Source of the DNA: CAZUCU01 sp964589635 | Lineage (GTDB): Bacteria; Patescibacteriota; Minisyncoccia; Phycocordibacterales; JAACPR01 | Direction of reading: 5' to 3' | Length of the DNA stretch: 12,897 nucleotides | NCBI GenBank assembly: GCA_964589635.1 | Contig: CAZPRI010000019.1 | Span: 1-12,897 of the forward strand | Shown: piece by piece, positions 12,353 to 12,897 of the stretch | Numbering within the stretch: position 1 is the stretch's first letter | How the letters are laid out: every line of letters starts with the position of its first letter | Notes under the pieces: generated by a model | Told to the model about the DNA's origin: nothing | The model's database searches: none | The model's input: only the letters and a program-made list of their open reading frames with translations | Position numbers and translations under genes: made by a program

Positions 12353-12382
12353 CAAACAGAAATATCTGTTTAAATCAGCAAT

Positions 12383-12420
12383 TAAGGTGCGACCTTGGTG
12401 TTTATCAAGGTCGCACCTTA
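12383..12420. repeat. Palindromic intergenic repeat, copy 2 (AAGGTGCGACCT family)
   Basis: A perfect 15-bp inverted repeat (TAAGGTGCGACCTTG at 12383-12397 with 12406-12420) has an 8-nt loop. It shares the 12-base core AAGGTGCGACCT with the palindrome at 3354-3392, while loop and flanks differ. It has no T-tract on either side strong enough for a terminator. It sits between tRNA-Leu and tRNA-Lys. Confidence 0.8.
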
Positions 12421-12427
12421 GAAACAA

Positions 12428-12500
12428 CCGTCCATAGCTCAGCTGGTAGAGCACCCGCCTCTTAAGCGGATGGTCGCAGGTTCGAGCCCTGCTGGACGGA
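12428..12500 (+). tRNA. tRNA-Lys (anticodon CTT)
   Basis: The acceptor stem is CCGTCCA / TGGACGG (12428-12434 with 12493-12499), discriminator A at 12500. The anticodon CTT is at 12461-12463, D-loop AGCTGGTAGAGC, T-arm GCAGG-TTCGAGC-CCTGC. CCA is not encoded. From the T-loop CGA onward, 25 nt (12483-12507) are repeated exactly at 12655-12679. Confidence 0.97.
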
Positions 12501-12507
12501 CTAGAAT

Positions 12508-12654
12508 AAAAGAAATTAAAAATGTAATTTTTGATGATTTTTATTCTTCTGAACAGAAGGGTGAGAAAGACGGAGCCGGTTTACAGTCTGAATTGAAACG
12601 AAGACTGTCGGCGAGTCGGGGTCGCAAAAATTTTATTTTAAAATTATTTGTGAC
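12508..12654 (+). other. tRNA-linked structured noncoding element, copy 2 (behind tRNA-Lys)
   Basis: About 147 bp, noncoding, bounded by the 25-bp direct repeat. It has the same order of parts as copy 1. First comes a long AT hairpin (12503-12546, AGAATAAAA/TTTTATTCT), then a small hairpin (TTCT-GAAC-AGAA). Next is AGGGTGAG (12558-12565), which pairs with CGAGCCCT of the distal repeat (12655-12662) through four Watson-Crick pairs, one G-U, tandem G·A mismatches and a closing G-C. The conserved hairpin stem is ACAGTCT/AGACTGT (12583-12589 with 12602-12608). A second hairpin is closed by GGTC/GACC (12620-12623 with 12652-12655) with an AT-rich stem unrelated in sequence to copy 1. Both copies meet the tRNA copy at the identical junction TGAC-CGA. 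Confidence 0.7.
12565..12624 (+). repeat. 60-nt conserved core, copy 2
   Basis: It starts GAAAGACGGAGCCGG and ends GGCGAGTCGGGGTCG; 54 of 60 bases match 12110-12169 without gaps. The two copies are in the same orientation relative to their tRNAs. Confidence 0.9.
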
Positions 12655-12679
12655 CGAGCCCTGCTGGACGGACTAGAAT
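12655..12679 (+). repeat. Duplicated tRNA-Lys 3' end
   Basis: 25 bases beginning CGAGCCCTGCTGGACGG are identical to 12483-12507, from the T-loop C to 7 nt past the discriminator. As in copy 1, identity starts exactly at the CGA of the T-loop. Confidence 0.95.
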
Positions 12680-12682
12680 CAA

Positions 12683-12711
12683 TTGAAACAAAAGAGAATT
12701 TGTGATAAATT
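12683..12711 (+). promoter_or_regulatory. Possible promoter for tRNA-Leu (TAG)
   Basis: TTGAAA (12683-12688) and TAAATT (12706-12711) have a 17-bp spacer. The start would be about 25-30 nt before the tRNA. The -10 matches only 4 of 6 consensus bases. Confidence 0.45.
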
Positions 12712-12743
12712 TGTATTCTTAGCTAAAAGTAATTTAAGCATAT

Positions 12744-12825
12744 GCGCGGATGGCGGAATTGGTAGACGCGCTGGTCTTAGGAACCAGTAGAGTAATCTGT
12801 GGAGGTTCGAGTCCTCTTCCGCGCA
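12744..12825 (+). tRNA. tRNA-Leu (anticodon TAG)
   Basis: The acceptor stem is GCGCGGA / TCCGCGC with discriminator A at 12825. Anticodon stem CTGGT/ACCAG encloses CTTAGGA with anticodon TAG at 12778-12780 (CUA codons). It has a long variable arm and T-arm GGAGG-TTCGAGT-CCTCT. CCA is not encoded. A strong terminator follows and no duplicated 3' end is seen. Confidence 0.96.
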
Positions 12826-12830
12826 CATAG

Positions 12831-12873
12831 AATAAAAGAGTCTAGTACTAGTTGTACTAGACTCTTTTATTTT
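12831..12873. terminator. Intrinsic terminator ending the tRNA cluster
   Basis: An 18-bp perfect stem (12831-12848 with 12854-12871) has a 5-nt loop, containing GAGTCTAGTAC and flanked by AATAAAA on the left and TTTTATTTT on the right. It can work from either strand. Confidence 0.92.
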
Positions 12874-12897
12874 AGTGATCGTAGATGACGAGAAAGA

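Noticed and set aside
12383..12420. Hairpin as a simple terminator for tRNA-Leu
   Set aside because: No T-tract follows on either strand and the arm sequence recurs at 3354-3392, so a repeat is more likely.
11987..12676. Short open frames across the tRNA cluster
   Set aside because: They run through tRNA genes and the structured elements and encode no recognisable protein.
12046..12679. Group I intron, integron attC site or known self-cleaving ribozyme
   Set aside because: The tRNAs are complete without splicing, no attC R-boxes are visible, and no hammerhead CUGANGA core or group I core pairing could be placed. The three-way junction does not match a family I know.
1..12897. CRISPR array, rRNA, insertion sequence or recoded TGA
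   Set aside because: No regularly spaced repeats, no rRNA sequence and no transposase gene were found. TGA ends the 130-aa gene just before a terminator and does not interrupt other genes.

Overview
The window looks like the chromosome of a small-genome candidate-phyla-radiation (Patescibacteria/Parcubacteria-type) bacterium. The evidence is indirect. The DNA is AT-rich; IF-2 is short and lacks the long N-terminal domains; there is a DUF4446-like membrane protein; none of the five tRNA genes encodes CCA; Shine-Dalgarno sequences are almost absent; and cell-surface proteins are anchored by a sortase. TAA, TAG and TGA all act as stops and no gene is interrupted by in-frame TGA, so the standard bacterial code applies. 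No rRNA is present to place the organism further.

Layout. Positions 1-1190 hold the catalytic and anticodon-binding part of threonyl-tRNA synthetase, cut by the left edge. Positions 1254-4068 form a minus-strand cell-surface block: a secreted PKD-like protein with a Tyr/Asp/Trp repeat and a VPYTG sorting-type signal, a membrane-anchored collagen-like protein of higher GC, and a sortase. Between the last two lie a remnant of a second sortase 3' end and a palindromic repeat. A small unrecognised helical protein (4143-4535) is divergent from the sortase. tRNA-Tyr (4610-4692) has its own promoter and a terminator shared with clpB. Positions 4739-9609 on the minus strand carry a ClpB-type disaggregase that also has a ClpC-like IGF tripeptide, a membrane-anchored trypsin-fold protein that has lost its catalytic triad, and a cysteine desulfurase. 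Divergent from these is a plus-strand translation operon: DUF4446-like protein, infB, rbfA (1-nt overlap), then tRNA-Cys only 4 nt after rbfA.

The right end (11973-12873) is a tRNA cluster (Cys, Leu-TAA, Lys-CTT, Leu-TAG) and holds the most unusual feature. Behind tRNA-Cys and again behind tRNA-Lys sits a noncoding element of about 150-180 bp. The two copies share an ungapped 60-nt core at 54/60 identity. Each ends in an exact copy of the 3' end of its own host tRNA, starting at the T-loop CGA (19 and 25 nt). Each can fold into a three-way junction whose closing helix pairs an element-specific strand with that tRNA-derived copy. I do not recognise this as a known RNA family. It could be a minimal tRNA-targeting mobile element, a structured RNA, or both.

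The genes mostly serve translation (thrS, infB, rbfA, tRNAs, perhaps tRNA thiolation through the desulfurase), protein quality control (clpB) and cell-surface assembly (sortase and substrates). Strong sigma70-like promoters with 16-17 bp spacers and long GC-rich hairpins mark most transcription units.
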